In this document: positions 8,550-17,825 of the stretch, piece after piece | How positions within the stretch are numbered: the first letter of the stretch is position 1 | Layout: the number at the start of each line of letters is the position of its first letter | Source: Flavobacterium swingsii | GTDB lineage: Bacteria > Bacteroidota > Bacteroidia > Flavobacteriales > Flavobacteriaceae | DNA: 64,000 nucleotides | Direction of reading: 5' to 3' | NCBI RefSeq assembly: GCF_900111965.1 | Contig: NZ_FOJT01000001.1 | Span: 524,582-588,581 of the forward strand | Position numbers and translations under genes: made by a program | The notes under the pieces: model-generated | What the model was told of the DNA's origin: nothing | What the model saw: only the letters and a program-made list of their open reading frames with translations | The model's database searches: none

Positions 8550-8604
8550 ATTTGTGGATTTGGTTATTCGGTTATTTGTTATCCGAATAACCAAATCCAC
8601 AAAT
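8550..8604. repeat. perfect 22-bp inverted repeat between the CBS gene and nadK
   Basis: Bases 8550-8571 are exactly inverted at 8583-8604 around an 11-base loop. There is no T run after the hairpin, so a classical terminator is not supported. The inner sequence CCAAATC occurs again at 8608-8614. Confidence 0.85.
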
Positions 8605-8623
8605 AACCAAATCAAAATTAAAA

Positions 8624-9508
8624 ATGAAAATAGCTGTTTTTGGACAATTTTATCAGAATTCTACTTCGCCAATTATCGAGCGACTGTTTGCTTTTTTGAA
8701 TAAAAACAAAGTTCAAGTTGTTATTGAAGAAAAATTTGCGGCCATTTTAGTCGAAAATAAATCGATTGCAAACACTTACCAAAAATTTAGCTCTCACAAA
8801 GATTTAGACAAAAGTTTCGATTTACTAATTAGCGTTGGTGGCGACGGAACTTTTTTAAGAGCCGCAACATTAGTTAGAAATTCAGGAATTCCAATTTTAG
8901 GAATAAACGCAGGAAGATTAGGTTTTTTGGCAACGGTTCAGCAAGAAAATATTGAAACTTTCTTACAATTGGTTCTCGAAAAAAAATACACTATTTCTAA
9001 ACGCACTTTATTAAGTTTAAAAGGCTCTAGTAAAATTGAAGAAATAAAAGATTTGAATTTCGCTATGAACGAAGTGACAGTAAGTCGAAAAGACACCACT
9101 TCGATGATTACCATCGAAACCTATTTGAACGGAGAATATTTGAATTCTTATTGGGCTGACGGCTTAATTATATCTACACCAACAGGATCTACAGGTTATT
9201 CGATGAGTTGCGGCGGACCTATTCTTACACCAGAAGCAAATTGTTTGGTCATAACACCTATTGCACCGCACAATTTAAACGCTAGACCACTTGTGATTCC
9301 TGACAATACCGAAATAAAACTTAAAATTTCTGGTCGTGAAGAAAACTACTTGGTTTCGTTAGATTCTAGAATTGCATCGGTAAAAAACGAAGCGATTTTG
9401 ACAATCAAAAAAACGCCTTTTAAGATTAATATGATTGAGATTCCTGAGGAAACATTCCTAAAAACATTGCGTAACAAATTGCTTTGGGGAGAAGACAAAC
9501 GAAATTAA
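8624..9508 (+). CDS. nadK: NAD kinase
   Basis: Phosphorylates NAD to NADP in the cytoplasm using ATP or polyphosphate. The catalytic GGDGTFLRA motif has Asp74, followed by GINAGRLGFLA and the conserved STPTGSTGYSMSCGGP. At 294 residues it is full length. The ATG at 8624 gives MKIAVFGQ as in relatives. It begins 20 bases after the large palindrome and is followed by the DUF6089-uppS-bamA cluster, from which it is separated by a good promoter. Confidence 0.96.
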   Translation: MKIAVFGQFYQNSTSPIIERLFAFLNKNKVQVVIEEKFAAILVENKSIANTYQKFSSHKDLDKSFDLLISVGGDGTFLRAATLVRNSGIPILGINAGRLGFLATVQQENIETFLQLVLEKKYTISKRTLLSLKGSSKIEEIKDLNFAMNEVTVSRKDTTSMITIETYLNGEYLNSYWADGLIISTPTGSTGYSMSCGGPILTPEANCLVITPIAPHNLNARPLVIPDNTEIKLKISGREENYLVSLDSRIASVKNEAILTIKKTPFKINMIEIPEETFLKTLRNKLLWGEDKRN

Positions 9509-9595
9509 TCTTCTTTTAAAATACTACAACTCTTTATTTTTCGTTTTTACATCAATAAAAACAACTAATTATTTGATCTGGATAACAATTTTCAC

Positions 9596-9625
9596 TTTGT
9601 TAAGTCTTCAGAATTAGTATATTTG
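9596..9625 (+). promoter_or_regulatory. Bacteroidota-type promoter for the DUF6089-uppS-bamA cluster
   Basis: TTTG (9596-9599), an 18-base spacer and TATATTTG (9618-9625) fit the Bacteroidota sigma consensus. Transcription would start near 9632, about 12 bases before the ATG at 9644. Confidence 0.7.
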
Positions 9626-9643
9626 CACCCTTATTAAAAATAA

Positions 9644-10327
9644 ATGAGAAAAACGACTTACATTTTAACCATATTCTTTCTGTTTCAGATGGCAAATGCA
9701 CAAATTCATGAGATTGGTGTTTTTGCTGGAGGAAGCAATTTTATAGGCGATGTAGGAAGCACACAATACATTGCGCCAAAGGATCCTGCTATTGGGATTT
9801 TGTACAAATGGAATAAAAACCCTAGGTATTCTTGGCGATTTTCGGTAACTCAATCTAAGATAAAAGGAATCGATGCAAATTCCGATTTAAACTCTCGTCA
9901 GGAAAGAGATTATACTTTCCAAAACACAATTACTGAGTTTTCTGGAGGATTTGAGTTTAACTGGTTCGATTTTAATTTACATAAATCCGGATTCATGTCA
10001 ACACCATATTTATATACCGGTTTAAGCTATTTTACTTCTGATGATTTATATGTAATAAACGACAAATATGTTTCCGATGGAAATTCTGGAGGAGTAGCAA
10101 TACCAATTATTGGTGGTTTAAAAATGCATATTGCAGATAGTTTCGTTTTAGGAATTGAAGCTGGTGCTAGATATACGTTTTCCGATGATATTGACGGAAG
10201 TTTTCCCAAAAACGGAAGTTTAGAAAGCTTAAAATTTGGTAACACAAATAGTAAAGATTGGTATGTATTTACTGGACTTACGCTAACTTATACCTTTGGA
10301 AACAAACCATGTTATTGTAACGAATAA
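9644..10327 (+). CDS. DUF6089 family outer-membrane beta-barrel protein
   Basis: A 227-residue exported protein with a signal peptide (MRKTTYILTIFFLFQMANAQ, cleavage after about residue 19). The mature part alternates hydrophobic and polar residues and ends in an aromatic-rich strand (WYVFTGLTLTYTFGNK), the pattern of a small outer-membrane barrel. It matches the DUF6089 proteins that precede uppS in Flavobacteria. The position directly before uppS and bamA, six bases from uppS, suggests a role in envelope biogenesis, but no function is established. Confidence 0.85.
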   Translation: MRKTTYILTIFFLFQMANAQIHEIGVFAGGSNFIGDVGSTQYIAPKDPAIGILYKWNKNPRYSWRFSVTQSKIKGIDANSDLNSRQERDYTFQNTITEFSGGFEFNWFDFNLHKSGFMSTPYLYTGLSYFTSDDLYVINDKYVSDGNSGGVAIPIIGGLKMHIADSFVLGIEAGARYTFSDDIDGSFPKNGSLESLKFGNTNSKDWYVFTGLTLTYTFGNKPCYCNE

Positions 10328-10333
10328 TCGAAA

Positions 10334-11074
10334 ATGAGCTTGCTAAAATATATAAACACCGACAATCTTCCCAAACACCTAGCCATCATTATGGACGGTA
10401 ACGGTCGTTGGGCAAAAAACCAAGGATTGTTGCGTGCTATTGGTCACGAAAACGGAACAAAATCGGTAAAAGTAACAGTCGAAGCTTGTGCGAAATTAGG
10501 AATAGAAAACCTAACGCTATATGCTTTTTCGACCGAAAATTGGAACCGTCCAAAATTAGAAGTCGATTTATTAATGAAATTGCTAATTAATTCCTTAAAA
10601 AAAGAATTAGCAACATTAGTAAAGAATAATATCAAGTTAAATTCGATAGGAAACCTTGAAAATTTACCAAAATCAGTTCAAAAAGAATTGATAGAAGTAA
10701 TCGAAAAAACAAAAAACAACACCAGAATGACACTTACCTTAGCATTAAGCTACGGATCGAGAGAGGAAATCATAAATGCTGTTAAAATAATTAGTGATAA
10801 AGTTAAAAATAATATAATTTCAATAGATTCTATTGACGATTCAATATTAAATAAGCATCTTTACACGCACAATCTACCTGACGTAGATTTAGTAATAAGA
10901 ACAAGTGGCGAACACCGCATTAGTAATTTTCTGTTATGGCAAATAGCCTACGCAGAATTTTATTTTACCGATGTGTTGTGGCCAGATTTTAGTGAAGACA
11001 ATTTATATGAAGCCATTATTAGCTATCAAAAAAGAGAACGTAGATTTGGAAAAACAAGTGAACAGATTAAATAA
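10334..11074 (+). CDS. uppS: isoprenyl transferase (undecaprenyl diphosphate synthase)
   Basis: Adds isopentenyl units to farnesyl diphosphate to make the C55 carrier for peptidoglycan and O-antigen. The catalytic Asp21 is in HLAIIMDGNGRWA, with AFSTENW and RTSGEHRISNFLLWQIAYAEFYF further on, all diagnostic of cis-prenyltransferases. At 246 residues it is full length. Its 3' end overlaps the start of bamA by about 17 bases if the GTG at 11058 is the bamA start, which implies translational coupling between carrier-lipid synthesis and barrel assembly. Confidence 0.95.
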   Translation: MSLLKYINTDNLPKHLAIIMDGNGRWAKNQGLLRAIGHENGTKSVKVTVEACAKLGIENLTLYAFSTENWNRPKLEVDLLMKLLINSLKKELATLVKNNIKLNSIGNLENLPKSVQKELIEVIEKTKNNTRMTLTLALSYGSREEIINAVKIISDKVKNNIISIDSIDDSILNKHLYTHNLPDVDLVIRTSGEHRISNFLLWQIAYAEFYFTDVLWPDFSEDNLYEAIISYQKRERRFGKTSEQIK

Positions 11075-13724
11075 TTTATTTAATGCAGTAAACAGTACAA
11101 AATTAGTACTGTTATTTTTATTTTTAGGTGCCGCAGTACAAGTTAATGCTCAAGATAGACTTCCTTTTGATCAAGGTAAAACTTATATATTAAAAAAAGT
11201 GAGTGTTACAGGAAAAATAACCTATAACGAACAAACTATCGTAACTTTTGCTGGCTTAGAAAAAGGGCAAAACATTACAATTCCTGGAGAAGAAATTAGT
11301 AACTCGATAAAAAAATTATGGAAACTAGGACTTTATAATGATGTAAATTTTTATATAGATAAAATAGAAGGTGATAGTATTTCTCTTGAACTAAATATCA
11401 ATGAGCTTCCTAAACTAAAAGAGGTGAAATTTGTCGGTATCAAAAAAGGCAAACTAGAAGGTATAACCAAAGACACGGAACTAACACCTGAAAAAATAGT
11501 TAACGAAAACCTTATTACAACCACTAAAAATTACATTGAAAATAAATACAAAAAAGAGGGTTATTACAACACAAAAGTAAACATTGTAACCACCCAAGAC
11601 ACTACAACAATAAACCATGTAAACATGGTTGTAAATGTAGATAAAGGTCAAAAAGTTAAAGTCTCGAAAATCACTATAAACGGAAACAACGAATTAAAAG
11701 ATTCGAAAATTCGAACAGCAATGAAAAACACAAAACAACAAAGTGTTCTTCATATCTTTAAATCATCAAAATACATTAAGGAAAAATACAAAGAAGATTT
11801 AGTCTCAATTGTAGACAAATACAAGGAAAATGGTTTTCGTGACGCAAGAATTGTATCCGATTCTGTAACTTTTGATGAAGAAAAAAACAAAGTAGCCATC
11901 AGTTTAAATATCGAAGAAGGAGAGAAATATTATTTTGGAGATATTAAATTTTTAGGAAATACAGTTTACAATGACCAACTTTTAGGAAGTATCCTTGGAA
12001 TTAAAAAAGGAGATGTATACAACGGTGTTTTATTAGAAAAAAGAATTGCAGATAAATCTAGTCCAGACGGTGAAGATTTAACCAATTTATACCAAAACAA
12101 CGGTTATCTATTCTCTACAATAAACCCAGTTGAAGTAGGAACAGCAAATAATATTATAGATATGGAAATTCGTGTAATAGAAGGTCCATTAGCTTATTTC
12201 AACAAAATATCTGTTGTAGGAAACGACAAAACAAACGATAAAGTTATATACCGAGAACTTCGTACAAAACCTGGAGACATTTACAGTAAAGAAACGCTAA
12301 TTAGAACCATTCGTGAGATAGGACAATTAGGCTTTTTTGATGCAGAAGCCATCAAACCCGATTTCGAAAACGTAGATGCTGCAGCCGGAACTGTAGATAT
12401 TAAATATAATTTAGTCGAAAAAGGAGCCAGTCAAGTAGAACTACAAGGTGGTTACGGTGGCGGTGGATTTATAGGAACATTAGGACTTTCTTTTAACAAT
12501 TTTTCGATTGGAAATATGTTCAAGAAAAACGCATACAAGCCATTACCAATGGGTGACGGACAAAGAGTGTCTTTACGTTTACAAGCAAGCACAAATTTTC
12601 AAACTTATAGTGTCTCATTTTCTGAGCCATGGTTTGGAGGAAAAAAACCAGTAAGCTTTTCGACATCATTGTCTTATACAAAACAATTTGGTTACAACGA
12701 ATCATATAGAACCGATAAATCAAAAAGCATGAATATTTTTTCTGCTTCTGTAGGTATTGCAAAAAAGCTAGAAGTGCCAGATGATTATTTTGTATTATCA
12801 CATGCTATTGGTTACCAACATTATGATTTAAATGATTTCAATACCCAATTATTTACCTTTGGAAATGGAGCTTCAAGAAACTTATCATACACCTTAGGAA
12901 TAAGTAGAAATAGCAAAGGTAACAACCCTATTTTCCCTACCTATGGTTCAGATTTTAGCCTTACAGGGAAATTCACTTTGCCATACTCTTCATTTAGCGG
13001 TTTAAATTATGGTAATCTAGAAAACCTTGAAGAATATAAATTAAAAAACACAGCCAATCGCTCAAATGAACTAGACGGCAACGGAAACATCGTTCAAATA
13101 GGTGATTACATAGACAACAACGGAAATAAAGTTACCGATTTTAACTTGGCTGCTGCTGATAGAGCAAAAGTAGACCAGAAAAAATTTAATTGGTTAGAGT
13201 ACTACAAAATAAAATTTAAAGCAGAATGGTTTACAACCCTTTATGGCAAATTGGTTTTACGTACTCTTGGAGAATTTGGTTACCTAGGAGCATATAATCA
13301 AGGTCGAGGCGTTGTTCCTTTTGAAAGATTTGTTGTTGGTGGAGACGGATTAGGTGGAAATTTCATGACTAGTAATGAAAACATTCAAGTAAGAGGATAT
13401 AAAAACAACGGAAGTTTATCTGTAAATGGAAACAATGGAGATCCAATTTATAACAAATTCTCATTAGAATTAAGATACCCAATTACATTAAAGCAAACCG
13501 CATCTATTTATGCACTTACTTTCGTAGAAGGAGCAGGATCATATAATAATTTTCAAAGCTATAATCCATTTATTTTGCAACGTTCTGCAGGAGTAGGATT
13601 AAGAGTCTTTATGCCAGCATTTGGATTGTTAGGAATAGATTTCGGACATGGTTTTGATGCACCACAAGGATCAAATATAAAGAATGGTTGGGAAACACAT
13701 TTTATAATAGGTCAACAATTTTAA
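11058..13724 (+). CDS. bamA: outer-membrane protein assembly factor BamA
   Basis: Core of the BAM machine that folds and inserts outer-membrane barrels. The GTG at 11058 gives 888 residues and a clean signal peptide ending VQVNAQ; frames further upstream lie inside uppS and were rejected, but the exact start is uncertain. POTRA domains occupy roughly residues 35-440 and the C-terminal half is the 16-strand barrel, with VRGY (the conserved loop-6 VRGF/Y motif) and a C-terminal aromatic strand ending in Phe. Two skp-like periplasmic chaperone genes follow, as expected for a barrel-assembly operon. Confidence 0.95.
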   Translation: MNRLNNLFNAVNSTKLVLLFLFLGAAVQVNAQDRLPFDQGKTYILKKVSVTGKITYNEQTIVTFAGLEKGQNITIPGEEISNSIKKLWKLGLYNDVNFYIDKIEGDSISLELNINELPKLKEVKFVGIKKGKLEGITKDTELTPEKIVNENLITTTKNYIENKYKKEGYYNTKVNIVTTQDTTTINHVNMVVNVDKGQKVKVSKITINGNNELKDSKIRTAMKNTKQQSVLHIFKSSKYIKEKYKEDLVSIVDKYKENGFRDARIVSDSVTFDEEKNKVAISLNIEEGEKYYFGDIKFLGNTVYNDQLLGSILGIKKGDVYNGVLLEKRIADKSSPDGEDLTNLYQNNGYLFSTINPVEVGTANNIIDMEIRVIEGPLAYFNKISVVGNDKTNDKVIYRELRTKPGDIYSKETLIRTIREIGQLGFFDAEAIKPDFENVDAAAGTVDIKYNLVEKGASQVELQGGYGGGGFIGTLGLSFNNFSIGNMFKKNAYKPLPMGDGQRVSLRLQASTNFQTYSVSFSEPWFGGKKPVSFSTSLSYTKQFGYNESYRTDKSKSMNIFSASVGIAKKLEVPDDYFVLSHAIGYQHYDLNDFNTQLFTFGNGASRNLSYTLGISRNSKGNNPIFPTYGSDFSLTGKFTLPYSSFSGLNYGNLENLEEYKLKNTANRSNELDGNGNIVQIGDYIDNNGNKVTDFNLAAADRAKVDQKKFNWLEYYKIKFKAEWFTTLYGKLVLRTLGEFGYLGAYNQGRGVVPFERFVVGGDGLGGNFMTSNENIQVRGYKNNGSLSVNGNNGDPIYNKFSLELRYPITLKQTASIYALTFVEGAGSYNNFQSYNPFILQRSAGVGLRVFMPAFGLLGIDFGHGFDAPQGSNIKNGWETHFIIGQQF

Positions 13725-13764
13725 TTATATTTGGCACGATAGTTGAACTTAACATTACACGTTT

Positions 13765-14742
13765 ATGAAAAAGTTTGTTTTATTGTTACTAATTTTTGGA
13801 GCAACTCTAACCAGTAATGCCCAAGCAAAAGGAGCTAAAATAGGTTATATTGATATGGATTATATCCTAGAAAATGTACCTGATTACAAAGAAGCTAATG
13901 TTCAATTAGAACAAAAAGCTCAAAAATGGAAGCAAGACATTGAAGTCAAAAAAAACGAAATAAATAAACTAAAAGATATTCTTAAGTCCGAAAGAGCTCT
14001 GCTTACAAAAGAACTTATAGACGAAAGAGAAGAAGAAATTAAGTTCCTTGAAAGTGATTTGATAGATTACCAACAAAAACGATTTGGTTCTAACGGTGAT
14101 TTTATAATTCAGAAAACAGCTATTGCAAAACCTGTACAAGACCAAGTTTTTACAGCCGTTCAAGACATTGCCGAAGCAAGAGGATATGATTTTATTTTCG
14201 ATAAATCGTCTGACTTAACGATGCTTTTCTCAAGAAAATCATTCGACATCAGCGACAGAGTAGTAAGAATCATAACACAATCCGAAAAGAGAGAGCAAGT
14301 AAGCAAAAAACAGCTTAAAGCCAACGAAGAAAAAGAAGAGGAAAAAGAAAAAATAGAAGCCAATCCAGCATTAGCCGAAAGACAAAAAATTCTTGATGAA
14401 AAGAAAGCAATAAGAGAAAAAGCAATCGAAGAACGAAAACAAAGTGCTGCACAAAAGAAAAAAGATTTTGAAGACAGGCGCAAAAAATTGTTAGAAGACC
14501 AAAAAGGAAATAAAACTGGTACAACTATCGATTCTACAGCAACGAATAAAACAGGTTCTGAAAATTTTAATAAGATTGAAGACCGTAAAGTAGCTCAAGA
14601 TTCTATTAGAAATACAAAAGAAATTGCCCGTCTAAAAACAATAGAAAAAAACAAAAAAGCGCTCGAAGATCGCAAAAAAGCATTAGAAGAAAAGAAGAAA
14701 AAAATAGCAGCTGATAAAGAAGCTGCAAAAACAAAAAAATAA
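13765..14742 (+). CDS. OmpH/Skp-family periplasmic chaperone with long charged tail
   Basis: A holdase for unfolded outer-membrane proteins on their way to BamA. It has a signal peptide (cleavage after SNAQ, about residue 20) and an OmpH domain to about residue 180, with AKIGYIDMDYILENVPDY at the family start. Unusually it carries a further ~145 residues very rich in Lys and Glu (runs such as EEKEEEKEKIE and KALEEKKKK), a predicted coiled coil absent from classical ~160-residue Skp. It follows bamA by 40 bases and precedes a normal-length paralogue. Confidence 0.9.
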   Translation: MKKFVLLLLIFGATLTSNAQAKGAKIGYIDMDYILENVPDYKEANVQLEQKAQKWKQDIEVKKNEINKLKDILKSERALLTKELIDEREEEIKFLESDLIDYQQKRFGSNGDFIIQKTAIAKPVQDQVFTAVQDIAEARGYDFIFDKSSDLTMLFSRKSFDISDRVVRIITQSEKREQVSKKQLKANEEKEEEKEKIEANPALAERQKILDEKKAIREKAIEERKQSAAQKKKDFEDRRKKLLEDQKGNKTGTTIDSTATNKTGSENFNKIEDRKVAQDSIRNTKEIARLKTIEKNKKALEDRKKALEEKKKKIAADKEAAKTKK

Positions 14743-14787
14743 TTAAAAACAAAACCTTTAAAATTAATTAATACACTAATACTAAAA

Positions 14788-15288
14788 ATGATGAAACAGA
14801 TTAAAACTTTACTTATTGCAGCAGTTATGTTTTTTGGTGCTAGCACAATGAATGCTCAGACAAAAGTAGCTCACATCGATGTACAAGATTTATTAGCTAA
14901 AATGCCAGAAATGACATCTGCAAAAGCACAGTTAGACAAACTAAGCAAAACTTTCGATACTGAATACGGTACCATGGTAACTGAATACCAAACAAAAATG
15001 AAAAAATACGAAGGTGAAGCTACAACTACAACTGAAGCTATCAACGAAACTCGTGCAAAAGAAATGCAAGATATGGGACAACGTATTCAACAATACAGAG
15101 ACTCTGCACAAAAACAATTGCAAGAAAAAGAACAAGAAATTGTAAAACCTATTATGGACAAAGCTAAAGCTGCCATCATAAAAGTAGGAAAAGCAAAAGG
15201 ATACCAATACGTTATGGATTCTGCAAGTTTAATCCTTGCTGACGGGCCAAGCATATTTGAAGATGTGAAAAAAGAATTAAAATTCTAA
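14788..15288 (+). CDS. OmpH/Skp-family periplasmic chaperone
   Basis: A normal-length (166 residues) Skp paralogue. It has a signal peptide ending about STMNAQ, then TKVAHIDVQDLLAKMPEM, which is the conserved OmpH start, and a long amphipathic helical region (60-130) that would form the trimeric tentacles. The start may be the second ATG at 14791. It is the last member of the bamA-skp-skp run and is followed by a strong terminator, so it ends that transcript. Confidence 0.92.
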   Translation: MMKQIKTLLIAAVMFFGASTMNAQTKVAHIDVQDLLAKMPEMTSAKAQLDKLSKTFDTEYGTMVTEYQTKMKKYEGEATTTTEAINETRAKEMQDMGQRIQQYRDSAQKQLQEKEQEIVKPIMDKAKAAIIKVGKAKGYQYVMDSASLILADGPSIFEDVKKELKF

Positions 15289-15309
15289 TATTTTCAAAAT
15301 AAATTAAAA

Positions 15310-15346
15310 AACTGTCTCGTTATAAAAAACGAGACAGTTTTTTTTT
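15310..15346 (+). terminator. rho-independent terminator after the bamA-skp operon
   Basis: A perfect 12-bp stem (AACTGTCTCGTT at 15310-15321 with 15328-15339), a 6-base loop and a run of T bases to 15346. It lies just ahead of murI. Confidence 0.93.
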
Positions 15347-15357
15347 ACATTTGTTTT

Positions 15358-16137
15358 ATGAGCAACAACAACCCAATAGGATTATTCGATTCAGGAATAG
15401 GCGGCACATCAATCTGGAAGGAAATTCATCAATTACTTCCCAACGAAAACACTATTTACCTAGCAGACAGTAAGAACGCACCCTACGGAAAACGCACCAA
15501 ACAAGAAATCATACAACTCTGTTACAAGAACATCGATTTTCTGTTATCACAAAATTGCAAAATGATTGTAGTTGCCTGTAATACTGCTACAACAAATGCA
15601 ATTACCGAAATTAGAGAAAAATACAAAATTCCAATTATAGGAATAGAACCAGCTATAAAAACAGCTGCAAACAATACCGAAACACAAATCATAGGAATTC
15701 TGGCTACAAAAGGCACAATAAACAGTGAGTTGTTTAACAAACAAGTGGAAAGTTATACCAACGTAAAAATCATCGAACAAATAGGTTACGGACTCGTAGA
15801 ACTCATAGAAGATGGAGAAATAGAATCCCCAGAAATGACAAAACTACTCACCTCCTATCTCGAACCCATGATAATGGCAAACATCGATTATCTGGTTCTG
15901 GGCTGTAGTCATTATCCGTATTTGGTTCCAGCAATCAAAAAAATAATTCCCGAAAACATCAAAATAATCGATTCTGGCGAAGCCGTAGCAAGGCAAACAA
16001 AAACCATTTTAGAGAAAAATAATTTACTAAATACTACTACAAAAAATAGTCAACAAATATTTTATGCAAATAGTGATCCTGAAGTTTTAAAAAACATATT
16101 GGGATTTTCAGAAAATGTGTTTGAGAAAGATTTTTAG
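15358..16137 (+). CDS. murI: glutamate racemase
   Basis: Makes D-glutamate for peptidoglycan. The two catalytic cysteines are in VVACNTATTNA and LGCSHYPYL, and the N terminus has the family motif GLFDSGIGGTSIW. At 259 residues it is full length. Its ATG lies only 12 bases after the T run of the skp terminator, so its own promoter must overlap the terminator or it depends on readthrough. It is convergent with the gamma-carbonic anhydrase gene, with four bases between stops. Confidence 0.95.
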   Translation: MSNNNPIGLFDSGIGGTSIWKEIHQLLPNENTIYLADSKNAPYGKRTKQEIIQLCYKNIDFLLSQNCKMIVVACNTATTNAITEIREKYKIPIIGIEPAIKTAANNTETQIIGILATKGTINSELFNKQVESYTNVKIIEQIGYGLVELIEDGEIESPEMTKLLTSYLEPMIMANIDYLVLGCSHYPYLVPAIKKIIPENIKIIDSGEAVARQTKTILEKNNLLNTTTKNSQQIFYANSDPEVLKNILGFSENVFEKDF

Positions 16138-16141
16138 GAAA

Positions 16142-16657
16142 TTATTCCTCTTTAAACCAACTCGAGTACATTACATAATTATTAGAAATACGCTCAATCT
16201 CACCAGCAAAATCACTTTGGTCAATATCTTTTACCTTTTTGGCAGGAATTCCAGCATAAATAGTTCCAGATTCGACCACTGTGTTTTGTGTCACTACCGA
16301 GCCTGCTCCTATTATCGAATTACTTCCTATAACACAATTATCCATCACAATAGCACCCATTCCTATTAGCACATTATCGTGAACAGTACAACCATGCACA
16401 ATGGCATTGTGACCTATCGAAACGTTATTACCAATAATTGTTGGATGTTTTTGATAAGTACAATGTATAACCGCACCATCCTGAATATTTACTTTGTTTC
16501 CAATAGTGATAAAATTTACATCTCCGCGAATTACAGCGTTAAACCAAACACTACAATTTGCGCCAAAAGTAACATCGCCAACTATCGTAGCATTTTCGGC
16601 AACAAAACAATCTTCTGGAATTTGCGGATATTTTCCGTTTACTTCTTTAATAACCAT
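16142..16657 (-). CDS. gamma-carbonic anhydrase family protein (YrdA/PaaY-like)
   Basis: A left-handed beta-helix protein of 171 residues made of hexapeptide repeats (for example TIVGDV, CSVWFN, VNIQDG, VSIGHN, VLIGMG). The three zinc-ligand histidines of the gamma class are at 65, 83 and 88 (IHCT, GHNAIVHG). Activity as a carbonic anhydrase is proven only for some members, so the reaction is inferred. The ATG at 16657 was chosen because a longer frame runs through the terminator of the upstream gene. Confidence 0.9.
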   Translation of the reverse strand: MVIKEVNGKYPQIPEDCFVAENATIVGDVTFGANCSVWFNAVIRGDVNFITIGNKVNIQDGAVIHCTYQKHPTIIGNNVSIGHNAIVHGCTVHDNVLIGMGAIVMDNCVIGSNSIIGAGSVVTQNTVVESGTIYAGIPAKKVKDIDQSDFAGEIERISNNYVMYSSWFKEE

Positions 16658-16663
16658 ATTGAT

Positions 16664-16691
16664 AAAAAAATAGTCCCGAAATAATCGGGAC
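16664..16691 (-). terminator. rho-independent terminator after the porP-like gene
   Basis: GTCCCGA (16673-16679) pairs with TCGGGAC (16685-16691) around five bases. Read on the minus strand the stem is followed by TATTTTTTT. Confidence 0.85.
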
Positions 16692-16702
16692 AAGTTTTAT
16701 AA

Positions 16703-17701
16703 TTAATTAAGTGCTGGACAGTTACAATCGTATCTTTCTTTTTTACAACCAAAATCAAATCCTAAAGTAATTTGATGGTAACCTCCTGTGTCATACTTAA
16801 CTTTTCCTGTAACGTTAGAATAAGTATAAGCAAACATAAATTTCTTATAATTTACACCAACAATTGGCGTAATGTATTGTAAATATTGATTTTTCAATTC
16901 TGTACCATCTACATATTGAGAACCATCAAAACTTCTTCTATATGACAACGCTGCCCAAATTTTACCAAAATCGACCGCTTTATAAACTTTAAGGTTTACA
17001 TCAAGTGCTTTTTCCTTAGTTCTGTCTGTTAGTTGAAACAATACTGAAGGTTCCCAAAGTAATTTTTTTGAATCTCCAAAAGTATAACCAACACTAAAAA
17101 GATACTTTCTTAAATTATCTGATTCATATTCAGTATAAATGTCTCTACTTTGAAACAATGCATTCTTAACAGTTGCGTGTGCATAAAAATCTAAAAAATT
17201 ATATGACGCTCCAAAATCGACATTAAGATAAGATGCTTTTTGAAGAACTCCTGCAATAATTGGGTCAAAATCATTCAAATCGAAACTAGTTTCATCTAGC
17301 TGATTTTGTACCAATCCAGCACTTAATCCAAATGACAACTGGTTCAAATCGGTCGTGCTTCTAGAAAACATGATATGATGTGCATAAGTTACTTTCCCTC
17401 CTTTTTGTGAGTGATACCCGTTTTTATCACTAAAAAGAATTACTCCAAGACCTGATTTTCCGCTTTCGCCAAGAGAACCATTGTAACTTAAAGTTTGCAA
17501 TGATGGCGCATCGTTACTACCAAACCATTGCTTACGCGCAGTTAATCTTACTTTATCACAACTAGAAGCTCCCGCCATCGATGGGTGCAATAAATAATAA
17601 TTATCCGATAAATAATCCGAGTAAACCGCAATACCTTCTTGAGAGAAAGCAAATTGCGTCGAAATAAAAGTTAATGCTAATATTATTTTTTTAAAATTCA
17701 T
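16703..17701 (-). CDS. PorP/SprF-family type IX secretion membrane protein
   Basis: An outer-membrane barrel protein of 332 residues with a signal peptide (cleavage after FAFSQ, about residue 21). The early motif YSDYLSDNYYLLHPSMAGASSCDKVRL is the hallmark of the PorP/SprF family, which anchors or exports specific type IX secretion clients such as SprB-like adhesins. The C terminus has alternating barrel strands and a short Cys-containing tail. SprF-type genes usually lie next to their adhesin; here it stands alone with its own terminator, so its client is not visible. Confidence 0.88.
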   Translation of the reverse strand: MNFKKIILALTFISTQFAFSQEGIAVYSDYLSDNYYLLHPSMAGASSCDKVRLTARKQWFGSNDAPSLQTLSYNGSLGESGKSGLGVILFSDKNGYHSQKGGKVTYAHHIMFSRSTTDLNQLSFGLSAGLVQNQLDETSFDLNDFDPIIAGVLQKASYLNVDFGASYNFLDFYAHATVKNALFQSRDIYTEYESDNLRKYLFSVGYTFGDSKKLLWEPSVLFQLTDRTKEKALDVNLKVYKAVDFGKIWAALSYRRSFDGSQYVDGTELKNQYLQYITPIVGVNYKKFMFAYTYSNVTGKVKYDTGGYHQITLGFDFGCKKERYDCNCPALN

Positions 17702-17798
17702 TTTTTATTATCTTTTTGGTACGAATTGGTTCAAGCAATTTTAAAAAAACATACGAACAAACCAATATATTTTTCAAAACGCTCAAAGATATAATTTT

Positions 17799-17825
17799 TT
17801 GTGTAAGATTTTTAAACTTACACAA
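17799..17825. repeat. 9-bp inverted repeat between porP-like and nifU-like genes
   Basis: TTGTGTAAG (17799-17807), nine bases, then CTTACACAA (17817-17825). It lies in a 246-base divergent intergenic region and could be an operator for either gene. A TAATTTTG box at 17923-17930 is a likely -7 element for the downstream gene. Confidence 0.55.

Noticed and set aside
10971..11057. Longer bamA start inside uppS
   Set aside because: The upstream frame would place ~30 charged residues before the signal peptide. The GTG at 11058 gives a normal signal peptide and a short overlap.
16658..16693. N-terminal extension of the gamma-carbonic anhydrase
   Set aside because: It would be translated from the terminator hairpin of the upstream porP-like gene. 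The ATG at 16657 gives the family start.
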